Origin: a bacterium
GTDB taxonomy: Bacteria; Desulfobacterota; DSWW01
Direction: 5' to 3'
DNA length: 12,300 nucleotides
Assembly (NCBI GenBank): GCA_030609865.1
Contig: JAUWSZ010000022.1
Coordinates: 1-12,300, forward strand
How positions within the stretch are numbered: position 1 is the first letter of the stretch; the number at the start of each line of letters is the position of its first letter. A program made the position numbers and the translations under genes. Shown here one piece after another: positions 1 to 7,741 of the stretch. Below the pieces are notes generated by a model. The model was not told where the DNA came from and did not search any database. It saw only the letters and a program-made list of their open reading frames with translations.

Positions 1-25
1 GTTCGTTCATAAGATCGGGAGCCGT

Positions 26-820
26 CTACTTACCCGTGAACTTCGGCTCACGTTTCTCCAGGAACGCCTCCACCCCTTCCCGGTGGTCCTTGGAAAGCAA
101 ACAGATCGACTGGAGATCTGCCTCGAGTTCCAGAGCCGCATCGAGATCAGACTCCGCCCCCTTTCGGACGGCATGCTTGGCATTCCGAAGGGCCAGGGGC
201 GGGCCCGATGCAATCGATCTAGCCACGGACAACCCTTGGTCCAAGAGAGAGGAATCCGGAACGACGCGGTTGATGAGCCCGATGCGCAAGGCTTCCTCTG
301 CGTCGATCAGCTCGCCCGTATAGAGGATCTCCAGGGCCTTGGCAGTCCCCACGGCCCGAGGCAGCAAGTAGCTCAGCCCCATGTCCACGGACAGGGCCAC
401 CCTTCGGAAGCCGGCGCCGAACCTCGCGCTCTTGCCTGCGAGACGAAGGTCGCAGGCCAGGGCCAGGCTCAAGCCGCCACCGGCCGCCACTCCGTTGATC
501 AGGGCAAGGGTCGGCTTTTCCATGGTTGCCAGGATCTTGACCACGCCGAAGTGTATGGCCCTGATCCTGGAGAGGTGGCGGTCCCCTTCCCATCCGAACC
601 GGGTAGGCTGTCCCTTTACGTCGCCCCCTGCACAAAAGGCCCTTCCCGCTCCTGTCACGAGCAGGACACCGACATCGGCTCGCTCCGACAGGACCGGGAG
701 GACGGCGGCCAGTTCTGCAAAAGTCTCGTTGTCCAGGGCGTTCAATCGTTCCGGACGATTCAACGTCAGGGTGGCGATGCTGTCTTCGATCTCTATGCGG
801 ATATTCTCGAATTCCATCAT
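26..820 (-). CDS. Enoyl-CoA hydratase/isomerase (crotonase) family protein
   Basis: This 264-residue protein has the full-length crotonase fold, which acts on CoA thioesters through an oxyanion hole. The two oxyanion-hole segments are visible as AFCAGGD (about residues 61-67) and GVAAGGG (about 110-116), and the C-terminal helical region is complete. The two Glu residues of classical enoyl-CoA hydratase (rat E144 and E164) are replaced by Ser118 and Phe138. An Asp (D146, in the stretch VDMG) sits where PaaG-type isomerases and 4-chlorobenzoyl-CoA dehalogenase carry their catalytic Asp. A simple hydratase is therefore unlikely; a double-bond isomerase, ring-opening or other crotonase reaction fits better. 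The start was chosen at the ATG overlapping the TGA of the upstream MaoC gene (ATGA), with AGGGG upstream; a second ATG follows immediately. It is the last gene seen of the tight operon. The family is certain; the reaction is unknown. Confidence 0.93.
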   Translation of the reverse strand: MMEFENIRIEIEDSIATLTLNRPERLNALDNETFAELAAVLPVLSERADVGVLLVTGAGRAFCAGGDVKGQPTRFGWEGDRHLSRIRAIHFGVVKILATMEKPTLALINGVAAGGGLSLALACDLRLAGKSARFGAGFRRVALSVDMGLSYLLPRAVGTAKALEILYTGELIDAEEALRIGLINRVVPDSSLLDQGLSVARSIASGPPLALRNAKHAVRKGAESDLDAALELEADLQSICLLSKDHREGVEAFLEKREPKFTGK

Positions 821-1239
821 TCGACGACCACCCCTTGCGCCGAACCGACCACACACTTCTCCCCGGCCTGGTTTTCCACGAAGATGTCGGCCTGAACGAT
901 GTTCTTTCCTTCGTCGACCCGTTTCTCCGTAATCGTACCCCCCATAGTGATCGTGTGCCCCGGCCGGATGGGTGCGATGAATTTTATGCCGGCGAGGCTC
1001 CCCCCCCCGGAGATCCAGCCGGATCCCAACCAGCGATGCATCATCTCACAGAGGAAGGACAGGGCGATGTGCCCGTGGGCGATCGTACCGCCGAAACGGG
1101 TCTTCTTGGCGAACTCCGGATCCACGTGAAGGGGATTGAAATCCGTTGATACCTCGGCCCAACGGTCGATCACCTCCTGGGTGATCTTCTTTTGCAGGGA
1201 AGGGATCGAATCCCCAATAGAAATCTCATCGAACTTCAT
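817..1239 (-). CDS. MaoC-family (R)-specific enoyl-CoA hydratase, HadB-like catalytic subunit
   Basis: This 140-residue single hot-dog domain protein would add water to a trans-2-enoyl-CoA or remove it from a 3-hydroxyacyl-CoA. The hydratase-2 signature is intact: DFNPLH at residues 33-38, giving the Asp33/His38 pair, followed by the FGGTIAHG segment at about 49-56. It resembles PhaJ and mycobacterial HadB in length and motif order. The start is an ATG with a strong GGAGGAGG ribosome binding site about 9 bases upstream. The preceding gene is a second, catalytically degenerate MaoC protein 43 bp away, and the following crotonase gene overlaps by 4 bp. The pairing suggests a heterodimer in which this protein supplies the active site. 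Family and catalytic residues are seen directly; the substrate is unknown. Confidence 0.93.
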   Translation of the reverse strand: MKFDEISIGDSIPSLQKKITQEVIDRWAEVSTDFNPLHVDPEFAKKTRFGGTIAHGHIALSFLCEMMHRWLGSGWISGGGSLAGIKFIAPIRPGHTITMGGTITEKRVDEGKNIVQADIFVENQAGEKCVVGSAQGVVVE

Positions 1240-1282
1240 CTTTCTTATCCTCCTCCCGGGATAGCCCTGCTCCTCCGGAAGC

Positions 1283-1723
1283 TTACTTCGGCCAGATCGC
1301 CGTAACCCTTACGACAGCCACCTGCTCGTTCTCTGCACGCTCCGCCACCGATTCGATGGTGACAAAGTTACGCTCCTTCTTCGTGTATCGCTCCGTGACC
1401 CTTGCACGGACCTGCAAGGTATCGCCCACGTAGAAAGGGCCGAGGAACCGCATCTCCTGCTTCGCCAGGATGCCGCCCGGGGGCATCCGGTGATGCTGCA
1501 GGTACGAGAGGCGGCCGAAGATGCCCGCCAGACCGGTTGGGGCCAGGGCGGACAGCAACCCCTGTTTTCTGCAAAGATCCTCGTCGTTGTACAGCGGGTT
1601 GTCGTCGTTCGTGGCATCGATGAACTTGTCGACGAGCTCCCGCGTGATGGGGTACTCGAGCACCGGGAACTCCTTGCCCAGCGGCAGGTCTTCATACAAG
1701 AGTTCAGGAGGCTCAGCCATCAT
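1283..1723 (-). CDS. MaoC-like hot-dog protein, HadA-like partner lacking the catalytic His
   Basis: This 146-residue hot-dog protein has the N-terminal MaoC segment. The hydratase-2 motif reads NDDNPLY at about residues 39-45, so Asp40 is kept but the catalytic His is Tyr45. The next segment is GLLSALAPTGLAG instead of the usual AHG loop. Both features resemble mycobacterial HadA, the non-catalytic partner of HadB, and also fit other heteromeric MaoC systems such as ChsH1/ChsH2. It is probably not active alone and would supply the acyl-binding surface for the MaoC hydratase encoded immediately downstream. It starts at the first of two adjacent ATG codons, 3 bp after the HyuB stop codon, with GGGGGA as ribosome binding site. 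The family is well supported; the HadA-like role is inferred from the motif and gene order. Confidence 0.9.
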   Translation of the reverse strand: MMAEPPELLYEDLPLGKEFPVLEYPITRELVDKFIDATNDDNPLYNDEDLCRKQGLLSALAPTGLAGIFGRLSYLQHHRMPPGGILAKQEMRFLGPFYVGDTLQVRARVTERYTKKERNFVTIESVAERAENEQVAVVRVTAIWPK

Positions 1724-1726
1724 TCT

Positions 1727-3406
1727 TCATCCCCCGCGAAGTCTCTGGGTGGCCTTCTTGTTGATCGCTTTTCGCTTTTTGTCCACGGCCACCTTGTAGT
1801 ATTTCTTTGCCGCACTCACGGACACGTACTCATCCAAGACATCTTCGAGGACCTGGTTCGGATCGCGCTCTTCAGGGGAAAAGAACCCTCCCCCTCCATT
1901 CGAGTTGATCCGGACCTCGTCCCCCATGTTGAGAATGTATCCCTTCTTCGGGTGGGGGCGGATCTTCTCGTTGATGATCAGCTGGGCCGCACCGCCTGCC
2001 ATGCCACCCTGGAACCCCAGCGGCGGATTCTTGATCCTCTCCTGCATACAATGGAAGACGGCCGGCTTCCGGCTCTCCACCTTGACGATGATCGACTGTC
2101 CGAGCCCGCCCCTGAATTTCCCAGGCCCGCCGGAGTCCTGGATCATCTCCCGCTTCTTCACAAAGAGCGGAAACTCTGTTTCGATGATCTCGATCGGAAT
2201 ATCGGAGATGACAAAGGGGAACAGGGTCGTGGGGCTGTCCATGTTCTGCCTCGCCCCCATCCCGCCGAGGCATGTGGTGATGGCGAAGATCTGATCCCCC
2301 TTCTCGTTCTCGGAGATCACCCCGAAGTTGGAGACCGCTGCCGAGTCGGCAACCACGTCCTTCCATCCCGCCTTCTCCAGGCACCCGAACACGGCCGAAG
2401 GGATATAGAAGCCGGTCAGGTGTCTCGCCATGACCGCGGCCGGGTGGGCGGCGTTCATGATGCACCCTTCCGGGGCAATCTGTTCGATCGGCCGGTAGCT
2501 CCCTTCGTTGTCCCTCACGTGCGGCCAGATCGCGCACATCAGACACTGGTGGGCCAGTGCGAGGGTGTGGTGATAGACGAGGTTGATGCCGTACATGTTC
2601 TGCTCCGAGCTTCCGGACCAGTCCAGGACGATGTCCGACCCCTTCACCGTCATCTTCAGGGCGATCTTGATCGGCTCGGCAGCATCGTACCCGTCGGTGA
2701 ACACCTCGTGGTAGTATTCGCCGTCCGGAACCGCCTCGATCGCCTTCCGGGTCGCCTCTTCCGTCTTGGAGATCATCACCTCGGCAAGGTCGTCGAGCGT
2801 CTCCATCTCGAACTCTTCGAGCACGGCTGCAATCTTCTGGGCCGCATTCTGCGCCGAGGCCATCTGGGCCCGTATGTCCGAGAGCACAACCTCTGAATGT
2901 CGGACATTGTTCGCGATCACCTCGAATATGTCCATGTTTGGCTCGTCGGCCTGGAAGAGCTTGACAAAGGGGATGAGCAGGCCCTCTTCGTAGGTGGAGG
3001 TGCTGTCCGCAGAGAACCCCCTGCCCCCGATATCCAGCTGGTGGGCAAGATAACAGGTGAATCCTGCGACCTTCTCGTTCACGATGATCGGAATGCACAC
3101 GGACGTGTCGTTCAGGTGCCCACCGACCTTCCATGGATCGTTTCCGATCAGGACATCTCCGGGTTGGATATCTTCCAGGTCGTGTTTCTCGAGGAAGAAC
3201 TTGCATGTCATCCGGATGTGGGCCTCCCCTTCTTCCGAATGGGTCATGAAGTTCCCTTTCGAATCATACAGGCCTGCACTGCAGTCCTTTGCCTCCCGGA
3301 TGACCGGTGAGAAGGCTGCCCGGATCAGTCCGTACAGCTCGTCATCCAGGATCGCCTTGAGTCGGTTCCACAGGATCTCCAGCGTTACGGGATCAAAACG
3401 TGTCAT
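1727..3406 (-). CDS. hyuB: Hydantoinase B/oxoprolinase family subunit (HyuB-like)
   Basis: This 559-residue protein is the HyuB half of the ATP-dependent hydantoinase/oxoprolinase and acetone/acetophenone carboxylase superfamily, with typical length and both ends. It opens with MTRFDPVTLEIL, carries the conserved GNDPWKVGGHLND block at about residues 88-100, the AHQLDIGG block at 121-128 (family metal and substrate site), and the usual C-terminal GGGGFFSPEERDP with the DEYVS segment. The partner HyuA is encoded 11 bp upstream. A GTG codon overlapping the HyuA stop would extend the protein by five residues, but AGAGGAAGG lies inside that extension at good spacing from the ATG, so the ATG at 3406 was chosen. 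No small third subunit of the acetone- or acetophenone-carboxylase type is adjacent. The reaction could be ATP-dependent opening of a lactam, imide or hydantoin, or a carboxylation; the sequence does not decide. Confidence 0.92.
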   Translation of the reverse strand: MTRFDPVTLEILWNRLKAILDDELYGLIRAAFSPVIREAKDCSAGLYDSKGNFMTHSEEGEAHIRMTCKFFLEKHDLEDIQPGDVLIGNDPWKVGGHLNDTSVCIPIIVNEKVAGFTCYLAHQLDIGGRGFSADSTSTYEEGLLIPFVKLFQADEPNMDIFEVIANNVRHSEVVLSDIRAQMASAQNAAQKIAAVLEEFEMETLDDLAEVMISKTEEATRKAIEAVPDGEYYHEVFTDGYDAAEPIKIALKMTVKGSDIVLDWSGSSEQNMYGINLVYHHTLALAHQCLMCAIWPHVRDNEGSYRPIEQIAPEGCIMNAAHPAAVMARHLTGFYIPSAVFGCLEKAGWKDVVADSAAVSNFGVISENEKGDQIFAITTCLGGMGARQNMDSPTTLFPFVISDIPIEIIETEFPLFVKKREMIQDSGGPGKFRGGLGQSIIVKVESRKPAVFHCMQERIKNPPLGFQGGMAGGAAQLIINEKIRPHPKKGYILNMGDEVRINSNGGGGFFSPEERDPNQVLEDVLDEYVSVSAAKKYYKVAVDKKRKAINKKATQRLRGG

Positions 3407-3417
3407 GTTCCTTCCTC

Positions 3418-5517
3418 TCACCCTATGGTTACGATCAGGTTCAGGTACGCGTCAGTCTCGCATCGCCCCCCCGGCCCGACCACCGTTGTGGACTCTGTCT
3501 CTTCCACCACCAGAGGTCCGTCTATCTGGATGCCCGGAGGCAACAGGTAGCGGTCGTACACGTCGCACGGGGCAAACCCCATCTCCGGAAAGTAGATGTC
3601 TCGTTGCCCTTTTCTCGCGCGGCTCAAGTCTCGACCCTCTTCCTTCACTTCGCTGAGCTCGAATTTCGGATCCGGGCCGGACACAACAATCTTCCAGTTC
3701 AGGCTCATCACATCCAGATCAGGATACATCCACCCATATTTCTGGGTATGTTGCTCATTGAAGGCCCCCTCGATGACGCTGAGATGCTCCTCGCCGAGCT
3801 TGCCCGATGGGATGGGAACATCTATCTCCCTTCCCTGGAGGACATACCGCATATCTGCCGATCGGGTCACCGTGATTTCCTCGTCCTTCATCCCTGCCCT
3901 GTGCAGGTATTCCCTGCCCTCGGCTTCCATCTCGTCGTAGATTTCGTTGAGAGCCTTCCAGTCGATCTTGTCCAGGTGCATCATGTAGGTCCGGATGAAA
4001 TCAAACGACAGGGGTGCGACGAGGAACCCCACTGCAGAGGCCACACCCGCACAGGCCGGAACGATGAACCGGGCGAGCCCCAGCGTCTTGGCGACCCCGT
4101 AGGCATGCACCGGCCCTGCCCCTCCAAAGGCCACCATCGTGTACTCCGTGATATCCAAGCCCTTCTCAACGGCCTGCACGCGAGCCGTCCGGGCCATGTT
4201 CTCGTTCACGATCTTGTGCACCCCCCAGGCCGCCTCTTCCAGAGAGAGGTCGGCGGGCGCGGCGATTCTCTCCTGGATCGCGCCCACAGCTCGGCCCCTG
4301 TCCAGGGACATCGTGCCTCCGAGGAAGAAGTGCTCGTTCAGGTAACCCAGGACGAGATCCACATCGGTCACCGTAGGCTCTTCTCCCCCCTGATCGTAGC
4401 AAGCCGGACCCGGGTAGGCCTCTGCACTCCGAGGGCCAACGGTCACCAACCCCATTTCATCGACCTGCGCAATGCTTCCACCTCCTGCCCCGACCTCCAC
4501 CATCTCAATCACGGGCAGGTTGATCGGCAGGCCGCTCCCCTTTCGTATGCGTGAGATCCGGGCGATCTCGAACTCCTTCGTGACGATCGGCTTGCCCCCT
4601 TCGATCAGGCAGCTCTTTGCCGTGGTTCCTCCCATGTCAAAGGAAAGGAGCTTGTCCACGTCCTTCAACTTTCCCAGGTAGGAAGAATAGATCGCACCCG
4701 CGGCAGGCCCGGACTCCAGGACACGAATCGGGAAGTCACTGGCTGTCTCGGGCATGGTGATGCCGCCGTGAGACAACATCATGAAAAATTGTCCCCCGAA
4801 TCGCATGCCTTCCAGGTCCTTGTTGAATTTCGAAATGTAGCGTTTCATGTTTGGCAGGGTGTAGGCATTGGCCACCGTGGTCGATGCCCGATCGTACTCC
4901 CGTATCTCGGGGATGAGCTCTGAGGAGAGCGTGACCTGCGCGTCGGGATCGATACGATGGATCACCTCCTTCATCTTCTTCTCGTGCACCGGATTCCGGA
5001 AGGAATGGAGAAAACAGACGGCAAAGGCTTCGATGCCCTCGTCCAACAACTCCCGCGCAGCCGCCTCGGCCTGCTCTTCGTCGAATTCGACGTATATCTT
5101 CCCGTCCCGGTTGATCCGCTCTCGAATTCCCTTCCGATACCTGCGGGGCACCAGGTGTCTGGGCATCTGGATGTACATGTCGTAGCTGTCCCACCGCCCG
5201 CCCCGGCCGATCTCGAGGAAATCCCGGAACCCTTCGGTCGTGAGCAGGGCCGTCCTGGCGCCCGACCTATTGATGATGGCGTTGATCACCAGGGTGGTCC
5301 CGTGGATGATGTCAGCAAGCTCATCCGAGGCACTGACGCCCGTTTCGTCCAGCACCCTCTGGATCCCTTGGATGGCACCCACAGAGGGGTCCTCGGGCGT
5401 TGTGAGAACCTTCCCGGCGTGCAGTGTGTTGGTCTGGGTGTTCAGGAGAACGACATCCGTAAACGTGCCGCCGATATCGCAGCCCAAACGATAGACCTTG
5501 CCGTCTCGCGTGCTCAA
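3418..5517 (-). CDS. hyuA: Hydantoinase A/oxoprolinase family ATPase subunit (HyuA-like)
   Basis: This 699-residue protein is the ATP-binding partner of HyuB. It has the ASKHA-type nucleotide fold: DIGGTFTD at residues 14-21 (phosphate-1), the HGTTLVINAI block from 72, SGPAAGA followed by SFDMGGTTAKS (phosphate-2), GAGGGSIA, the GPACYDQGG block and AFGGAGPVHA, then the usual C-terminal domain. The length matches N-methylhydantoinase A and the acetone carboxylase beta subunit. In these systems this subunit phosphorylates the substrate or an intermediate. The start is TTG: GGAAAGGAG lies 8 bases upstream, and no ATG occurs in frame before the conserved phosphate loop. It begins 20 bp after the acyl-CoA ligase stop codon and is followed by HyuB. 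The family is certain; the substrate is unknown. The rare TTG start may hold HyuA translation down relative to its neighbours, which is an inference. Confidence 0.93.
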   Translation of the reverse strand: MSTRDGKVYRLGCDIGGTFTDVVLLNTQTNTLHAGKVLTTPEDPSVGAIQGIQRVLDETGVSASDELADIIHGTTLVINAIINRSGARTALLTTEGFRDFLEIGRGGRWDSYDMYIQMPRHLVPRRYRKGIRERINRDGKIYVEFDEEQAEAAARELLDEGIEAFAVCFLHSFRNPVHEKKMKEVIHRIDPDAQVTLSSELIPEIREYDRASTTVANAYTLPNMKRYISKFNKDLEGMRFGGQFFMMLSHGGITMPETASDFPIRVLESGPAAGAIYSSYLGKLKDVDKLLSFDMGGTTAKSCLIEGGKPIVTKEFEIARISRIRKGSGLPINLPVIEMVEVGAGGGSIAQVDEMGLVTVGPRSAEAYPGPACYDQGGEEPTVTDVDLVLGYLNEHFFLGGTMSLDRGRAVGAIQERIAAPADLSLEEAAWGVHKIVNENMARTARVQAVEKGLDITEYTMVAFGGAGPVHAYGVAKTLGLARFIVPACAGVASAVGFLVAPLSFDFIRTYMMHLDKIDWKALNEIYDEMEAEGREYLHRAGMKDEEITVTRSADMRYVLQGREIDVPIPSGKLGEEHLSVIEGAFNEQHTQKYGWMYPDLDVMSLNWKIVVSGPDPKFELSEVKEEGRDLSRARKGQRDIYFPEMGFAPCDVYDRYLLPPGIQIDGPLVVEETESTTVVGPGGRCETDAYLNLIVTIG

Positions 5518-5537
5518 TGTTCAGTCTCCTTTCCGAA

Positions 5538-7055
5538 TCATTTCCCGTGTTCCTCCCGCAGAATCTTGCGCAGAACCTTCCCAAGGGCATTCTTGGGCAA
5601 TTCATCGATCAGAACGACGGATTTGGGTCGTTTGTACCTTGCCAGCCGGCTCTCGCAGAAATCCGTAATGTCTTCCAGGGTGGGCTCCTCGCCGGCCTTC
5701 GGTACGATCACAGCCTTCACAGACTCCCCCCATTTCGGGTCCGGCACAGCAATCACGCTTACTTCCGCCACCTTCGGATGTTGGCAAAGGACCGACTCCA
5801 CCTCCGCGGGATAGATATTCTCCCCTCCGCTGATGATCAGATCCCTTTTTCGGTCCTGGATGAACAGGAACCCCTCTTCGTCCACCGTTGCCATGTCCCC
5901 GGTCCTGAGCCATCCGTTCTGAATGGTGGCGGCCGTCTCTTCAGGCCTCTTCCAGTAACCCTTCATCACGCTGCCGCCCCTGACGAGGATCTCCCCGCTT
6001 TCCCCGGGTTTCACCTCTTTGCCCGCCTCGTTTGCGATACGAACATCCACGTGGAAGAAAGGCTTGCCCGCAGATCCTACTTTTCGGAGTGCATCCTCGT
6101 GCCGCAGGTAGAGAACCGAACTCGTGGCCTCGGTCAGGCCGTAGGATTGCTGGAACGTAACGTTCTTCTTCTGGTAAGCCTCGATCAGGGGAACCGGGAC
6201 CGGCATGGCTCCTGCCATGATCGTCTTCACCGAGCTCAAATCCACCTGGTCAAAGGAAGGCATATCGAGCATCAGCTGGAACATCATCGGAACACCCCCG
6301 AGGAAGGTGATCTTTTCCTTTTGCACCTGTTCCAGGGTGGTGTCGGGATGGAAGAACGACTCCAGCACGATGGTGCCGCCGGCATACAGGGTCGGAACGG
6401 CGCCTCCATTCAGTCCCCCTGCGTGAAACAGGGGCACGGAGATCAGGAACCGCGTATGCGCGTCGAGCTCGAACCCGTGCATGCAGTTCACCGCATTCCA
6501 GAAAAGGTTGTTGTGCGTAAGGATTGCTCCCTTTGGGGTCCCCGTTGTCCCGGACGTGTACATCAACGAGAAGGGATCCTCTCCGCCGATAGGCTCCTCA
6601 ATCGAGGGAGCCTCCGTGGGTTGCCCCTCGATGAGATCTTCAAAGGCCGTCGTCTTGGCCGGTACCGGTGTCCCCTCGACGATCAAATGCTCGATCTCGA
6701 CCTTCTCGATCGACTCTTCGATCATCCCGAACAGATTCGCATCGGTCAGGAGGACCCTTGCACCGCTGTCGTGCAGGATGTATTCAATTTCACGAGGGGC
6801 GAGCCGGAAGTTGATCGGCACCAGGATCACGCCCAGCATTGCGCAGGCAAACGTGGATTCCAGGAATACGTTGGAATTCAGGCTGAAGATCGCAAAACGG
6901 TCTCCCTTACGGAGACCCATCTTCCCCAGGGCATGGGTCATTCGATTCACGCGATCGTTGAAGTCCCGGTAGGTCAGCCGGAGTTCGCCAAAGACGATCG
7001 CCTCTTTCTCCGGGTGGAGTTGGCTGCGTCGAGACACCCAGTCTCTCACGTTCAT
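5538..7055 (-). CDS. AMP-forming acyl-CoA synthetase/ligase
   Basis: This 505-residue ANL-superfamily enzyme would activate a carboxylic acid with ATP and CoA through an acyl-adenylate. The phosphate-binding motif YTSGTTGTPKG is at residues 166-176. It is followed by SYGLTEAT (A5), WLRTGD (A7), DRKRDLIISGGENIYP (A8 hinge region) and PKNALGKVLR near the C-terminus, where Lys493 should be the adenylation lysine. Length and domain order are normal for medium- or long-chain and aryl acyl-CoA ligases; the substrate pocket is not diagnostic by eye. The ATG at 7055 was chosen because AAAGGAT sits just upstream. The reading frame stays open 24 codons further, but that segment lacks family similarity. 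It is the first gene of the compact block ending in the crotonase and lies downstream of the long hairpin spacer, so it may start its own transcription unit. Confidence 0.95.
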   Translation of the reverse strand: MNVRDWVSRRSQLHPEKEAIVFGELRLTYRDFNDRVNRMTHALGKMGLRKGDRFAIFSLNSNVFLESTFACAMLGVILVPINFRLAPREIEYILHDSGARVLLTDANLFGMIEESIEKVEIEHLIVEGTPVPAKTTAFEDLIEGQPTEAPSIEEPIGGEDPFSLMYTSGTTGTPKGAILTHNNLFWNAVNCMHGFELDAHTRFLISVPLFHAGGLNGGAVPTLYAGGTIVLESFFHPDTTLEQVQKEKITFLGGVPMMFQLMLDMPSFDQVDLSSVKTIMAGAMPVPVPLIEAYQKKNVTFQQSYGLTEATSSVLYLRHEDALRKVGSAGKPFFHVDVRIANEAGKEVKPGESGEILVRGGSVMKGYWKRPEETAATIQNGWLRTGDMATVDEEGFLFIQDRKRDLIISGGENIYPAEVESVLCQHPKVAEVSVIAVPDPKWGESVKAVIVPKAGEEPTLEDITDFCESRLARYKRPKSVVLIDELPKNALGKVLRKILREEHGK

Positions 7056-7143
7056 GATGATCCTTTCGATCAGCCCTTTGGGCCTCTCGCTATAGTTGTA
7101 CCACCCACGATCTTCCCTGGCCTGCAAAAGGTCGACAGAAAAC

Positions 7144-7313
7144 TATCGCTATGTTTCCCTGGCAGAGTTCAAGCTGTTCGGGGCTGTCCTGGGTTCCGTC
7201 GGAGATTTGTGCCGGGCGACTTGGTAGGGGGAGGGGGAGACGGAGCCCAAGCAAATCGGAGAGGGAACCCAGGACAGCCCCGAAGTGCAATACTCCCCTG
7301 AAACATAGCGATA
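7144..7313. repeat. Long imperfect inverted repeat (hairpin/MITE-like) between SCP2 and acyl-CoA ligase genes
   Basis: The outer arms TATCGCTATGTTT (7144-7156) and AAACATAGCGATA (7301-7313) match perfectly over 13 bp. Inner arms at 7177-7197 and 7264-7284 match perfectly over 21 bp; each includes GGGCTGTCC or its complement. Further short pairings at 7204-7209/7252-7257 and 7214-7217/7245-7248 lead to a G-rich loop with two G5 runs (7227-7231 and 7233-7237). The spacers between the arms are unpaired and of unequal length. The whole element fills most of the 274-bp gap between two genes on the same strand. I saw no clear target-site duplication and no coding capacity. It could be a miniature transposable element, a terminator/attenuator after the SCP2 gene, or both. 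Confidence 0.8.
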
Positions 7314-7329
7314 TTTCCTTGTCACCCCA

Positions 7330-7659
7330 CTAGAGGAGCTTGTTGAGCTTCATTGCAAGCTGCATATTCCCCTTGACCTTCAGCTTGCCCGTCATGAAGG
7401 CCATCTGCGGATTCAGCTTCCCGTTGATGAAGTTCACGAAGTCCCCGGTCTTCATCGTTATCTGAATGTCGGGTTTCTCGTGGCCGCCGTCGTGAATGGT
7501 CAAGACGTTGTCCCGGATCTCTACTCCCCAGGTGCCTGCGTTGTCTCCCGTAATCTGGAAAACCAACACACCATCGAACCCCTCCACGGTGCTCGGGTCG
7601 TCCTTGACCTTCTCAGGCAGTTCCTTCTCAAACCAGTCTTTCGGTTCCTTGATGGCCAT
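7330..7659 (-). CDS. SCP2 sterol-binding domain protein
   Basis: This 109-residue protein consists of a single SCP2 (sterol carrier protein 2) domain, which binds hydrophobic acyl chains, acyl-CoAs or sterols in a cytoplasmic cavity. The C-terminal signature GKLKVKGNMQLAMKL at about residues 91-105 is typical, preceded by the beta-sheet segment around WGVEIRDN. There is no signal peptide or membrane segment. The ATG at 7659 follows a strong AGGAGG 7-8 bases upstream, so an in-frame ATG six codons earlier was not used. It lies 82 bp after the AOR gene and before the hairpin spacer. In this setting it could carry or present a poorly soluble acyl-CoA to the dehydrogenase and hydratases. The fold is confident; the ligand is unknown. 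Confidence 0.92.
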   Translation of the reverse strand: MAIKEPKDWFEKELPEKVKDDPSTVEGFDGVLVFQITGDNAGTWGVEIRDNVLTIHDGGHEKPDIQITMKTGDFVNFINGKLNPQMAFMTGKLKVKGNMQLAMKLNKLL

Positions 7660-7741
7660 GATTCCCTCCTTGTCCAAAGGTTTTCTGATTCGGTTGCCTT
7701 CCTTCTATCTTTCCCTGAGACGACGAAGCCGTCTTCTCCTT

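Noticed and set aside
821..856. A 12-codon extension of the crotonase into the upstream MaoC gene
   Set aside because: The ATGA overlap start is the usual coupled arrangement and matches the family N-terminus.
3407..3421. GTG start for HyuB overlapping the HyuA stop codon
   Set aside because: The intervening bases form the ribosome binding site of the ATG at 3406, which fits the family start MTRFDPVTLEIL.
7089..7094. TATAGC on the minus strand as a -10 box for the acyl-CoA ligase operon
   Set aside because: No acceptable -35 hexamer lies 16-18 bases upstream, so a promoter cannot be supported by eye.
7056..7127. A 24-codon N-terminal extension of the acyl-CoA ligase
   Set aside because: The family N-terminus begins at the ATG at 7055, which has its own ribosome binding site; the extension has no family similarity.
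7227..7237. G-quadruplex in the hairpin loop
   Set aside because: Only two long G runs are present with short GG pairs on either side, too few for a confident three-tetrad structure.
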